From: Lysobacter sp. cf310 | Lineage (GTDB): Bacteria; Pseudomonadota; Gammaproteobacteria; Xanthomonadales; Xanthomonadaceae | Reading direction: 5' to 3' | NCBI RefSeq assembly: GCF_900114355.1 | Contig: NZ_FOSS01000008.1 | Location: forward strand, 30,823-94,822 | Length of the DNA: 64,000 nt | Shown here: piece after piece, positions 42,446 through 51,381 of the stretch | Numbering within the stretch: position 1 is the first letter of the stretch | Layout of the letters: every line of letters starts with the position of its first letter | Notes under the pieces: model-generated | Seen by the model: only the letters and a program-made list of their open reading frames with translations | Databases searched by the model: none | What the model was told of the DNA's origin: nothing | Made by a program: the position numbers and the translations under genes

Positions 42446-43264
42446 TCAAGCCAGGGGCAGGTGATTCGGCGAGCCCGGCGCGCGCGCCGCGTACTCGCGC
42501 GGGCTCACGCCGGCGAACTCGCGGAATTCGCGGATCAGATGGGATTGGTCGAAGTAGCCCGCGTCCAGCGCCAACTGCGCCCAGGCCGGGCGCGGCGTCG
42601 CCGCCAGCGCGGCCAGCAGGCGCTGGAAGCGCAGCACGCGCGCGTAGCGCTTGGGCGCCAGGCCGGCGGCATCGCGGAAGCCGGCGATGAAATGGCGCGG
42701 GCTGCGGCCGCAGGCGTCGGCCAGCGCCGCCACGTCGGTCTCGGCCGGCGCGCGCTGCACGCGCGCCAGCGCCTGCGCGATCTGCGGGTCCAGCCCGCGC
42801 CCGCCGCGCGCGCGGCGCAGGCGCGCGCCCAGGAACGCCAGCAGCAGCGCGCGGCGATGGGCGGGGTCGGCGTCGGCGGCCAGGCGCTCGTACAGCCGCC
42901 CGGCTTCCTGCCCGCACAACTGGTCCAGGTCGACGTGGCCGTCGGCGAGCTCGGCCGCCGACACCCCGAACAGGGCCAGCGCCGCGCCCGGCCGCAGCAC
43001 CGCGCCTACCGAGGCGGCGGGATGGGCGGTGTCCTTGATGCAGTAGCCGGCGCGCACGCCGCCGACGGTGGCGGCGCTGTAGCCGCGGCCCTGGCGGTCG
43101 TCGGCGCTGGCGTAGATCCGCAGCGGCGGGCCGTCCAGGCGGATCGACAGATGCATCGCGCCGCTGGGCAGCGAGTGCTCGCGCGCATGCGCGGGCGGCG
43201 CGTCCGGGCGCGCGCAGGCCCAGACCTGCGCTACCCAGGGCCGCAATGCCGCCGCCTCGTGCAT
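42446..43264 (-). CDS. AraC family transcriptional regulator
   Basis: 272 residues. The N-terminal half (LPSGAMHLSIRLDGPPLRIY, VGAVLRPGAALALFGV) is the cupin-like region found in a group of AraC regulators. The C-terminal domain carries DVAALADACGRSPRHFIAGF and AWAQLALDAGYFDQSHLIREF, both helix-turn-helix motifs. The ATG lies 10 bases after the stop of the phosphofructokinase gene, so they may be co-transcribed. The target is unknown. Confidence 0.85.
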   Translation of the reverse strand: MHEAAALRPWVAQVWACARPDAPPAHAREHSLPSGAMHLSIRLDGPPLRIYASADDRQGRGYSAATVGGVRAGYCIKDTAHPAASVGAVLRPGAALALFGVSAAELADGHVDLDQLCGQEAGRLYERLAADADPAHRRALLLAFLGARLRRARGGRGLDPQIAQALARVQRAPAETDVAALADACGRSPRHFIAGFRDAAGLAPKRYARVLRFQRLLAALAATPRPAWAQLALDAGYFDQSHLIREFREFAGVSPREYAARAPGSPNHLPLA

Positions 43265-43274
43265 GCCCGCGCCC

Positions 43275-44531
43275 TCAGCCCTCGAAGGCCGGCAGCTTGC
43301 GCTTCACCGCCACGTTCTTCAGCGTCACGTACTTGGGCAGGCCGTCGCGGCCGTAGGGCGGCGGCGCCTCGCCGCGGATCAGCGGCTCCAGGTATTTGCG
43401 CGCGCTGGCGGTGATGCCGTGGCCGTCCTTGCGGATGAAACCGGCCGGCATCTTCTTCTCGTGGTTGGCGACCTTGTCCAGCGGCGCCGGTGCGATCTTC
43501 CAGCGGTAGGGCGCGTCGGAACTGCGCACGATCGCCGGCATCACCGCGTTCATGCCCTTGAGCGCGTACTCGACCGCGGCCTTGCCCACCGCCTGCGCCT
43601 GCTCGACGTCGGTCTTGGAGGCCAGGTGGCGGGCCGAGCGCTGCAGATAGTCGGGCAGGGTCCAGTGGACCTTGTAGCCCAGCACGTCCTTGACCCGGCC
43701 GGCCAGGTGCGAGGCCACGCCGCCGAGCTGGGTATGGCCGAAGGAGTCCTTGCCGCCGCCGGCATCGGCGACGAAACGGCCGTCGGCGGTCTGGATGCCC
43801 TCGCTGGCGACCACCACGCAGTAGCCCACGCGCTCGACGACGGCTTTGACGCGCCGGAAGAAGTCGGCTTCGTCGAACGGCCGCTCCGGGAACAGGATCA
43901 GGTGCGGGGCGTCGTCCGGGCCCTGGCCGGCCAGGCCGGCGGCCGCGGCCAGCCAGCCGGCGTGCCGGCCCATGGCCTCGTAGACGAAGACCTTGGTGGA
44001 GGTCTCGGCCATCGCGGCCACGTCCAGCGCCGCCTCGCGCACCGACACCGCGGTGTACTTGGCGGCCGAGCCGAAGCCCGGGCAGCAGTCGGTCACGGCC
44101 AGGTCGTTGTCGACCGTCTTGGGCACGCCGATGCAGGTCAGCGGATAGCCGAATTCGGCCGCCAGGCGCGAGACCTTGAGCGCGGTGTCGGCCGAGTCGT
44201 TGCCGCCGTTGTAGAGGAACCAGCGCACGTCGTGGGCCTTGAGCACCGCCAGCAGGCGCTCGTAGCGGGCGCGGTCGGCGTCCAGGGATTTCAGCTTGAC
44301 CCGGCAGGAGCCGAAGGCCCCGCCCGGGGTGTGCGCCAGGGCCCGGATCGCCGCCGCCGATTCCTTGGAGGTGTCGATCAGGTCCTCGCGCAGGGCGCCG
44401 AGGATGCCGTTGCGGGCGGCCAGCACCTTGACCTTGCGCGCACGGGCGGTCTCGATGACGGCCGCGGCGGTGGCATTGATGACGGCGGTCACGCCGCCGG
44501 ATTGCGCGTACAGCAGGGTTCCAGAGGCCAT
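43275..44531 (-). CDS. pfk: 6-phosphofructokinase, pyrophosphate-dependent type
   Basis: 418 residues. The phosphoryl-donor motif reads YNGGNDSADTA, where Asp follows GGN instead of the Gly of ATP-using enzymes (GGDGS), and the catalytic block is GVPKTVDNDL; both indicate PPi as donor. It converts fructose 6-phosphate to the 1,6-bisphosphate reversibly. Xanthomonads are known to rely on PPi-dependent enzyme. Substrate residues include EAMGRHAGWLAA. It is divergent from adk and followed after 10 bases by an AraC gene. Confidence 0.92.
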   Translation of the reverse strand: MASGTLLYAQSGGVTAVINATAAAVIETARARKVKVLAARNGILGALREDLIDTSKESAAAIRALAHTPGGAFGSCRVKLKSLDADRARYERLLAVLKAHDVRWFLYNGGNDSADTALKVSRLAAEFGYPLTCIGVPKTVDNDLAVTDCCPGFGSAAKYTAVSVREAALDVAAMAETSTKVFVYEAMGRHAGWLAAAAGLAGQGPDDAPHLILFPERPFDEADFFRRVKAVVERVGYCVVVASEGIQTADGRFVADAGGGKDSFGHTQLGGVASHLAGRVKDVLGYKVHWTLPDYLQRSARHLASKTDVEQAQAVGKAAVEYALKGMNAVMPAIVRSSDAPYRWKIAPAPLDKVANHEKKMPAGFIRKDGHGITASARKYLEPLIRGEAPPPYGRDGLPKYVTLKNVAVKRKLPAFEG

Positions 44532-44698
44532 GGGGGTTCCAGGATTGACGCCGGGATGCGGTAAGCTGACCGCAATATTGACGCCCGGCGGTGGGGTGGC
44601 GACGGCTGAGTGTAGCGCCGCGCCCCGGGCACGCGACCCAGGCCGCTCCCGAGAGAGCGCCGGCCGCGCGAGGCATTCTTGTTCTAGGAGCGATGTAG

Positions 44699-45277
44699 AT
44701 GCGATTGGTACTTCTGGGCGCGCCCGGTTCCGGCAAGGGCACGCAGGCTGCGCGGCTCAAGGACCACCTGCAGGTGCCGCACATTTCCACCGGCGATTTG
44801 CTGCGCGCCGAAGTCGCGGCCGGCAGCAAGCTCGGCCTCGAGGCCAAGGCGGTGATGGACGCCGGCAACCTGGTCAGCGACGAGATCCTGCTGGGCATGC
44901 TTGAGGACCGTTTCTCGCGTCCGGACACCCACGGCGGCTTCATCCTCGACGGCTACCCGCGCAACCTGGCCCAGGCCGATGCGCTGGACGTGCTGCTGAA
45001 GAAGATCGGCCAGCCCATGGACTACGCCGTGCAGCTGGAAGTGCCGATCGAGCTGCTGGTCGAGCGCATCGCCGGCCGCGCCGCCGAGCAGGGCCGCAAG
45101 GACGACAGTCCCGAAGCCGTGCGCACCCGTTTGAAGGTCTACGACGACGTGACCGCCCCGGTGATCGAGTACTACCGCCAGCACGGCCGCCTCACCGCGA
45201 TCGACGGCGTGGGCTCGCTGGACGAGGTGTTCACGCGGATCGTCGAGGCGTTGTCGCCGGCGCCGGTGGTCGGCTGA
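44699..45277 (+). CDS. adk: Adenylate kinase
   Basis: 192 residues. The P-loop GAPGSGKGTQ is at residues 7-16. ISTGDLLRAEV and GFILDGYPRN are the AMP-binding blocks. The lid is short (AEQGRKDDSPEAVRTRL), so this is the short form, unlike E. coli Adk (214 residues with a long lid). It interconverts ATP + AMP and 2 ADP. AGGAG precedes the ATG. It is followed by hairpin repeats and then mpl. Confidence 0.96.
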   Translation: MRLVLLGAPGSGKGTQAARLKDHLQVPHISTGDLLRAEVAAGSKLGLEAKAVMDAGNLVSDEILLGMLEDRFSRPDTHGGFILDGYPRNLAQADALDVLLKKIGQPMDYAVQLEVPIELLVERIAGRAAEQGRKDDSPEAVRTRLKVYDDVTAPVIEYYRQHGRLTAIDGVGSLDEVFTRIVEALSPAPVVG

Positions 45278-45317
45278 GTTTTCCGCTTCGTTTTTGCTTC
45301 CGCCTTTCGCTTTAGCC

Positions 45318-45476
45318 CCCTCTCCCGCTCGCGGGAGAGGGCTGGGGTGAGGGCACACGAATCCCAAAACCACGGCGTCAGTATCGAAATCGCGACATCG
45401 GCTGCTAGCCAGCTTGCGTCGAACGCCAACTGTCGCGCGCCCTCACCCCTTGCCCTCTCCCGCAAGCGGGAGAGGG
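45318..45476. repeat. Inverted pair of CCCTCTCCCGC stem-loops
   Basis: Each unit is a perfect 11-bp stem, CCCTCTCCCGC with GCGGGAGAGGG (45318-45341 and 45453-45476). Their flanks (CTGGGGTGAGGGC and GCCCTCACCCCTT) are in opposite orientation, so the two are mirror copies about 110 bases apart. A third copy lies at 22721-22744. Confidence 0.85.
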
Positions 45477-45539
45477 GGAGTAGGCCCTATGCGGGAGTCG
45501 CTGCGTTGAGCTTTCGCTGTTAATCCAGGACGTCGGATC

Positions 45540-46928
45540 TTGAAGCTACATATCTTGGGCATTGCCGGTACCTTCATGGGCGGCGTCGCCGCGCTCGCGC
45601 GCGAACTCGGCCACCAGGTCGAAGGCAGCGACCAGGCGGTGTATCCGCCGATGTCGACCCAGCTGGAGCAGCTCGGCATCGCCCTGCGCCAGAGCTACCA
45701 GCCCGAACACATTTCCGCCGATTGCGACGAGGTCGTGGTCGGCAACGCGCTGTCGCGCGGCAACGCCGCGGTCGAGCAGGTGCTCGACGACGGCCGCCGC
45801 TACACTTCCGGCGCGCAGTGGCTGTCCGAGCGCGTGCTGCCGGGCCGCGACACCCTCGCGGTGGCCGGCACCCACGGCAAGACCACCACCACCACCATCC
45901 TCACCTGGCTGCTGGAAGCCGCCGGCCGTGCGCCCGGCTTCCTGATCGGCGGCGTCGCCGAGGATTTCGGCGTGTCCGCGCGCGTCGGCGGCGGTCGCGA
46001 GTTCGTGGTCGAGGCCGACGAATACGACACCGCCTTCTTCGACAAGCGCAGCAAGTTCGTCCACTACCGGCCGCTGGTGGCGATCCTCAACAACCTCGAA
46101 TACGACCACGCCGACATCTTCCCGGACGTGGCCGCGATCCAGCGTCAGTTCCATCACCTGGTGCGTACTGTGCCGCGCCGCGGCCGCCTGATCGTCAACG
46201 GCGAGGACGCGCGGCTGGCCGAAGTGCTGGCGATGGGTTGCTGGACGCCGGTGGAGACCTTCGGCCTGGACGCCGACGCGGCCCAGGGCGGCGCCGGCTA
46301 CACCTGGAGCGCGCGCCTGCTCGCCCAGGACGGCAGCGCCTTCGTCGTGGTCCACAACGGCAACGAGATCGGCGAGGTGCAGTGGCCTTTGCTGGGTCGC
46401 CACAACGTGATGAACGCCTTGGCCGCGCTGGCCGCCGCCCATGCGGTCGGCGTCGAGGTCGCCAGCGTGCTGCCCGCGCTGGCCGCGTTCCGCAGCGTCA
46501 AGCGCCGCCTGGAAGTGATAGGCGAGGCCGACGGCATCACCGTCTACGACGACTTCGCCCATCACCCGACCGCGATCGCGACCACCCTGGCCGGCCTGCG
46601 CGCGCGCGTCGGCGCGGCGCGCATCGTGGTGGCGATGGAGCCGCGCAGCAATTCCATGCGCCTGGGCGCGCATGCGCAGGCCCTGGCGCCGTCGCTGGAC
46701 GGCGCCGACGCGGTGGTGTTCCTGCACCGTCCGGAACTGGCCTGGGACGCCGGCCAGGTCGTCGCCGGCCTGCGCGGCGAAGGCGTGACCGCGGCCGATG
46801 CCGACAGCCTGATCGCGGCCCTGCGCGCCCGCGTGCGCGCCGGCGACCACGTCGTCTTCATGTCCAACGGCGGCTTCGACGGCGCGCCGCGCCGCTTCCT
46901 CGCCGCCCTGCGCGACCACGCGGGCTGA
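45540..46928 (+). CDS. mpl: UDP-N-acetylmuramate:L-Ala-gamma-D-Glu-meso-DAP ligase
   Basis: 462 residues of the Mur ligase family. It reattaches recycled murein tripeptide to UDP-MurNAc. N-terminal HILGIAGTFMGGVAALAREL distinguishes Mpl from MurC. The ATP motif is AGTHGKTTTTTIL (about residues 107-119), and FDDFAHHPTAI-type YDDFAHHPTAIATTL follows in the C-terminal half. The start codon is TTG. Peptidoglycan recycling suits an organism making its own lytic enzymes. Confidence 0.94.
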   Translation: MKLHILGIAGTFMGGVAALARELGHQVEGSDQAVYPPMSTQLEQLGIALRQSYQPEHISADCDEVVVGNALSRGNAAVEQVLDDGRRYTSGAQWLSERVLPGRDTLAVAGTHGKTTTTTILTWLLEAAGRAPGFLIGGVAEDFGVSARVGGGREFVVEADEYDTAFFDKRSKFVHYRPLVAILNNLEYDHADIFPDVAAIQRQFHHLVRTVPRRGRLIVNGEDARLAEVLAMGCWTPVETFGLDADAAQGGAGYTWSARLLAQDGSAFVVVHNGNEIGEVQWPLLGRHNVMNALAALAAAHAVGVEVASVLPALAAFRSVKRRLEVIGEADGITVYDDFAHHPTAIATTLAGLRARVGAARIVVAMEPRSNSMRLGAHAQALAPSLDGADAVVFLHRPELAWDAGQVVAGLRGEGVTAADADSLIAALRARVRAGDHVVFMSNGGFDGAPRRFLAALRDHAG

Positions 46929-46929
46929 A

Positions 46930-46955
46930 CGCGGCCGCGGCTATCGGCGGCCGCG
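46930..46955 (+). terminator. GC-rich hairpin after mpl
   Basis: CGCGGCCGC pairs perfectly with GCGGCCGCG around an 8-base loop directly after the mpl stop. No T-run follows, so its role as a terminator is only possible. Confidence 0.35.
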
Positions 46956-47035
46956 TCCTGCAGCCGATAATGCCAATTCAAATGTGCCAATCTGAACGCC
47001 GGATCGGTCGTTTTTTGCACATGCCAGCGGCAGAT

Positions 47036-47054
47036 GTGTGCCAATCAGGCACAC
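47036..47054. promoter_or_regulatory. Operator-like palindrome upstream of the HTH regulator
   Basis: A perfect inverted repeat GTGTGCC-AATCA-GGCACAC. Related half-sites occur nearby: GTGCCAATCTG at 46984, AGTGCCCAAATT near 47081 and AGTGCCACTC near 47174. All are in the 367-base gene-free region before the small HTH gene, a typical setting for autoregulation. Confidence 0.5.
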
Positions 47055-47295
47055 TTTGAATATCCACATATCACCTGATTAGTGCCCAAATTGCGTAGCT
47101 GGGGCACGGCGAAGTCGCGTCCGAGGCCCTGTCTCAGATGGCAACTGATAATTGTCATTTGTGCATACGAAAAGTGCCACTCTCGGCTGTGAGTTACGCA
47201 ACAATGAGTTGCGTCACTCCCGCCGCCCGTGCGCCGCATCCCGCGCCCGCCCGGGCGGCCCGTCTCGGCCTGGCAGGATGCATGGGCGGTACTGC

Positions 47296-47661
47296 ATGAC
47301 TTCAAACCACGACGACTTCGCTCAGCGCCTGCGCCATGCCTTGGACTATTCCGGTTTCGCCAAGGGCCGCGGCCGCATCGGCGCACTCGCGATCCAATAC
47401 AACGTCAGCCGCGAGACCGCGCGCAAATGGCTGGCCGGGCTGTCGCTGCCGGAACTGCAGCGCATGATCGAGATCGCCAAACAGCAACGCGTGAGCTTCG
47501 AATGGCTGAGCACCGGACGCGGCAGCGTCGACGGCAACGGCGTGTCCGTGCGCGACGCCGGCGGCCACTACGGCGACCCCGACGAACTGCAGTTGGCCGG
47601 ATTGGTGCAGCGGCTTTCGCGCAAGAAGCGCCGCGCCCTGATCGACCTGCTGGAGCCGTAG
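47296..47661 (+). CDS. Small helix-turn-helix transcriptional regulator
   Basis: 121 residues from MTSNHDDFAQRLRHALDYSG (an ATG six codons earlier is an alternative). The HTH is GALAIQYNVSRETARKWLAG, as in CI/bacteriophage-repressor-type or XRE-like proteins. The C-terminal half includes IEIAKQQRVSFEWLSTGRGS and ends with a basic helix LSRKKRRALIDLL. No peptidase or ligand domain is present. A palindrome with several half-sites sits upstream. No other phage genes are nearby, so it appears to be a domesticated regulator. Confidence 0.8.
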   Translation: MTSNHDDFAQRLRHALDYSGFAKGRGRIGALAIQYNVSRETARKWLAGLSLPELQRMIEIAKQQRVSFEWLSTGRGSVDGNGVSVRDAGGHYGDPDELQLAGLVQRLSRKKRRALIDLLEP

Positions 47662-47703
47662 CGAGACGCTAGCCGGTGCGCGTGCCGCGGGTACACTGGC
47701 GGC

Positions 47704-48306
47704 ATGTCGACCGCCTCCGACACCGCAGCCGCCAACCCCGAATCGCTGGGCCTGTTTCCCCTGCACACGGTGCTGGTGCCCGGCGCCGCGATCGGCCTGC
47801 GCGTGTTCGAGCCGCGCTATCTGGATCTGGTGCGCGACTGCGGCCGCCGCGGCCGCGGCTTCGGCGTCTGCCTGATCATCGACGGCGAGGAGGCTGGTGC
47901 GCCGGCCAGCGCCGCCGCGTTCGGCACCGAGGCCCTGATCGAGGATTTCGGCACCGACGCCGACGGCCTGCTGACCTTGCGCGTGCGCGGCGCCCGCCGT
48001 TTCCACGCGCGTCGGGTGCGGGTGCGCGACAACGGCCTGCAGGTGGCCGAGATCGAATGGTGCGCGCCCGATCCCGAGCAGGTCCTGCGTCCGGAACACG
48101 GCTTGCTCGCGACGCTGCTGCAGGAGCTGATCGACCGTTTCGGCGGCGAGTACGCGCTGGCGCCGCGCGTGCGCATGGAGGACGCATCCTGGGTCGGCTG
48201 GCGCCTGGCCGAACTGCTGCCGCTGCAGCACGCCCAGCGCCAGGCCCTGTTGCAGATCGACGACCCGCACGAACGCCTGGATCGCCTGCTGGTCCTGCTG
48301 CCGTAA
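47704..48306 (+). CDS. Lon N-terminal (LON substrate-binding) domain protein
   Basis: 200 residues. LGLFPLHTVLVPGAAIGLRVFEPRYLDLV and GTEALIEDFGTDADGLLTLRV are the PUA-like LON domain found at the N-terminus of Lon proteases. There is no AAA+ or protease domain, so this is the stand-alone form (YcaD/CrbN-like), which may bind unfolded peptides. A proteolysis adaptor role is inferred only. The start is an ATG 42 bases after the HTH gene ends. Confidence 0.85.
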   Translation: MSTASDTAAANPESLGLFPLHTVLVPGAAIGLRVFEPRYLDLVRDCGRRGRGFGVCLIIDGEEAGAPASAAAFGTEALIEDFGTDADGLLTLRVRGARRFHARRVRVRDNGLQVAEIEWCAPDPEQVLRPEHGLLATLLQELIDRFGGEYALAPRVRMEDASWVGWRLAELLPLQHAQRQALLQIDDPHERLDRLLVLLP

Positions 48307-48421
48307 ACCCTCAGCCGGCTCGTAGGAGGCGGCGGGCCGCCATGCGAACCGCGTCTCAACGCGCCATTCAAGACCGCATCGCCACACCCGCCGAACGCGA
48401 CTGCGCTCAGGGTGCGCCGCG

Positions 48422-50443
48422 CTAAGGCTTGCGCGTTTGCGCCGGCAGCTCGCCGCCCGCTGGTGTCGTGCGCAGGCGCAGCACCGGCGTGCCATGGAAC
48501 CCGGTCGCCTCGATCGCGCTGAATTCCTTCAGCGCCGCGCGCACGGTCGCATGCGCGCGCACGTCGTCGCTGGTCGGCAGCCACAAGGCGGCCGCGTCCA
48601 GCGGCTTGTTGAGGCGCAGCACCTGGCTGGTGCCCAGCCACAGCGGCGTGCCGTCCTCGAACTTCGCCGGCGCCGGCCACAGCCGCAGCGCGTACTGCTC
48701 GTCCGGGCGCGCGCCCGCGCGCAGCAACAGCAGCGACTCGGCCTGCGCATCCAGCGTGGCCGGCAGCACCGCTTGTTCCAGCGGCGGCGCACTGTCGTTG
48801 AGCAGCGCGATCGTGGCCAGCCAATCGGCCTGCGGCTGCACCCGCCAGCCCTGCGCGATCAGGCTTGCGCGCAGCGGTTCCAGCGGGCCGGCGACCTGCA
48901 GGTCCAGCGGCCAGCGCCGGCGCAGATCGCGTTCGTTGCGGTGCTCGGGCAGGGTCGCCCAATCGCGCCGCCACCAGTCGTCGACCGCCAGCACGCGGGT
49001 GGGCGCGGCGGCGGCGAACTTCGCCAGCAGCGCGTCGGCCGAGCGCGGCGCATGCCACAGCGCCGCGGCCGCGAAGCTGCCGTAGAACAGCCAGGCCAGC
49101 GGCCGCATCCAGAACGAGCGCGCGACGTGGCGGCGATAGGCGATGCCCAGGATCAGCAGCCAGACGATGCCGAACAAGGTGCCGCCGACCAGGTCGCTGG
49201 GCCAATGCGCGCCCAGGTACAGACGCGCGAAGCCGACCAGGGTGGTCACCACGCCGGCCAGCAAGTACGGCCACACGCGTTGCCGGCCCGGCAGTTCGCG
49301 CGCGATCAGCACCGCGAAGAAACCGAACACGATCGTGGTCATGGTGACCGCGACCGAGGGGAAGCCGAAGCCGGCCGGCGCGGTCGGCGGGCGCGGCATG
49401 TCGATCGCCGCTTCCAGCAACGAGGTCAGGGCCAGGCCGAACACGATCGCCGCCACCCAGTGCGCAGCCGCCATCCAGCGCCGCCGCCACAGCAGATAGC
49501 CCAGCGCGACGAGTGCCGCCGGCGCCAGCACCGCCGCGTCGCCCAGGCTGGCCAGGCCCGCCATCAGGCGGTCGGCAAGCGGGTTGCGCAGGCTCCACAT
49601 CAACTCGTGGATGCTGTGATCCAGCGCCAGCGGACCGCCGCTGGCCAGCAGGGTCGCCAGCAGGGTGAACCAGATCCAGCTGATCGTCAGCAGGCACACC
49701 GCCAGGATCGCCAGCGACGCCGACTCGGGCCGGTTCGGATCGATCAGGGCTTCGGCGTAGCGGCCCATGCGCGGATGCCGGCGGGTCCAGCGCAAGGCGC
49801 GCGCGAGCAGGTTGTTGGCGTGCGCGGCGAACCAGCGCCAGGTGTAGAGCACGCAGGCCCAGACCAGCGCCACCGCCACCAACAGCCCGCCCAGCACCAG
49901 AGCCAGGCGGTCGGCGACCGCGGCCACCGCATCGTAGGACGCGCCCAGCACCCAGCCCGGGGCCAGGAACGCGGCGGCCCAGGCGATGCAGGCGAACAGG
50001 CTGGGCAGGGCGTAGCGACGCGCCGGCATGTGCAGCATGCCCGCGATCGCCGGCACGAACGGCCGCACCGCGCCGACGAAGCGCGCGATCAGGATGCTCT
50101 TGCTGCCGTGGCGGCGGAACAACTGCTCGCCGCGATCCAGCCATTGCGGATAGCGCGAGAACGGCCAGCGTTGGCGCAACTGCGGGCCCCAGCGATAGCC
50201 GACCCAATAGCTCAGGCCGTCGCCGGCGAAGGCGCCCGCCGCCGCGCAGGCCAGCGCGTAGGGGCCGCTGATGTGGCCCAGGCCGACCAGAGCGCCGACC
50301 GCGAACAGCAGCGGCAGGGCCGGCACCACGATGCCCGCCAGGATCAGGGCGTCGCAGAACGCAATCAGGAAGATCACCGCGCCGGCGGCGGTGGGGTTCG
50401 CCGCGATCCATGCGGTCGCGCTTTCGAGCCAGGCTGAATCCAT
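48422..50443 (-). CDS. DedA-PAP2-LssY three-domain membrane protein
   Basis: 673 residues. The DedA/SNARE-associated region (about 1-200) has FVGAVRPFVPAIAGMLHM. A PAP2 acid-phosphatase-like membrane region follows (about 235-440) with MPRP and RLYLGAHWPSDLVGG. A soluble LssY-type C-terminal domain (about 470-673) completes it. In the PAP2 part the C2 motif normally PSGH reads PSVA, so the usual second-motif His is missing, while the C3 His and Asp are kept. DedA proteins scramble or carry lipids and PAP2 proteins dephosphorylate them; a lipid-recycling role is inferred. Confidence 0.88.
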   Translation of the reverse strand: MDSAWLESATAWIAANPTAAGAVIFLIAFCDALILAGIVVPALPLLFAVGALVGLGHISGPYALACAAAGAFAGDGLSYWVGYRWGPQLRQRWPFSRYPQWLDRGEQLFRRHGSKSILIARFVGAVRPFVPAIAGMLHMPARRYALPSLFACIAWAAAFLAPGWVLGASYDAVAAVADRLALVLGGLLVAVALVWACVLYTWRWFAAHANNLLARALRWTRRHPRMGRYAEALIDPNRPESASLAILAVCLLTISWIWFTLLATLLASGGPLALDHSIHELMWSLRNPLADRLMAGLASLGDAAVLAPAALVALGYLLWRRRWMAAAHWVAAIVFGLALTSLLEAAIDMPRPPTAPAGFGFPSVAVTMTTIVFGFFAVLIARELPGRQRVWPYLLAGVVTTLVGFARLYLGAHWPSDLVGGTLFGIVWLLILGIAYRRHVARSFWMRPLAWLFYGSFAAAALWHAPRSADALLAKFAAAAPTRVLAVDDWWRRDWATLPEHRNERDLRRRWPLDLQVAGPLEPLRASLIAQGWRVQPQADWLATIALLNDSAPPLEQAVLPATLDAQAESLLLLRAGARPDEQYALRLWPAPAKFEDGTPLWLGTSQVLRLNKPLDAAALWLPTSDDVRAHATVRAALKEFSAIEATGFHGTPVLRLRTTPAGGELPAQTRKP

Positions 50444-50561
50444 CGGTCGATTATAGGCAGCGCGGAAGACAGGATTAGGGAGTGGGACGCGAATGCCTGG
50501 AATTCAAGCGAGCTTCCGCCAGTCGATCCCCAATCCGCGGGCCCGAACGTACACTGCGCAT

Positions 50562-51218
50562 ATGACCATCGACGCCATCGAAGTCGCCGCGCTCAAAGCC
50601 GACAGCTTCGGCCGCATCGCGCTGATGCGCGACGGCGACGGCCTGTTCGTGCGCCGCGATCTCGCCCATGTGCCGCTGTGGCTGCGTTTGCCGGCCTGGT
50701 GGCTGGCGCGGCGCGAGGCCCTGGCGCTCGGCCGCGTGCACGGCCTGGCCGCGCCGCAGCTGCTGCGCTGGGACGGGCGTCGGCTCGACCGCAGCTACCT
50801 CGACGGCGCCGCCATGTACCAGCGCCCGCCGCACGGCGATGTCGCCTACTTCCGGCGCGCGCGCCGCCTGCTGCAGCAACTGCATCGCAGCGGCATCGCC
50901 CACAACGACCTGGCCAAGGAGGCCAACTGGCTGGTGCTGGCCGACGGCGCGCCGGCGGTGATCGACTTCCAGCTCGCGGTGTGCGGGCGGCCGCGCGCGC
51001 GTTGGTTGCGCCTGCTCGCGCGCGAAGACCTGCGCCACCTGCTCAAGCACAAGCGCACTTACTGCCCGCAGGCCCTGACGCCGATCGAGCGGCGCCTGCT
51101 GAAGCGGCCTTCCTGGCTGCGTCAGGCCTGGTTCGCGACCGGCAAACCGGTGTACCGCTTCGTGACCCGGCGTATCCTGCATTGGGAAGACAACGAAGGG
51201 CAGGGGCCCAAGCCTTGA
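50562..51218 (+). CDS. Small protein kinase-like protein (WaaP/RIO-like)
   Basis: 218 residues from MTIDAIEVAALKADSFG. The catalytic loop is GIAHNDLAKEANWLV (Asp in HND) and the metal-binding block is PAVIDFQLAV (Asp in IDF). These resemble Kdo/heptose lipid-A-core kinases and RIO kinases. The N-terminal lobe is short, so the target may be a sugar or lipid rather than protein. No signal peptide or membrane span. A lipopolysaccharide-related role is inferred from the family only. Confidence 0.75.
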   Translation: MTIDAIEVAALKADSFGRIALMRDGDGLFVRRDLAHVPLWLRLPAWWLARREALALGRVHGLAAPQLLRWDGRRLDRSYLDGAAMYQRPPHGDVAYFRRARRLLQQLHRSGIAHNDLAKEANWLVLADGAPAVIDFQLAVCGRPRARWLRLLAREDLRHLLKHKRTYCPQALTPIERRLLKRPSWLRQAWFATGKPVYRFVTRRILHWEDNEGQGPKP

Positions 51219-51381
51219 AGGCCGGTCCCGCCGCATCCGTACGCGGATGGGCCGGGAGCGCATGGTGCGATGCCTCGGCTAGGATCGTTTGCGCTGGCGG
51301 GCGCCGCCACTCACGAATCACGCTACGACGCGCTTGCGATCGCGCAGGCGACCGCCGCCGGCGTTCCCCCAAGGAGTCCTT

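Noticed and set aside
47296..47661. Prophage remnant
   Set aside because: A single repressor-like gene with no integrase, structural genes or attachment repeats nearby is not enough evidence.
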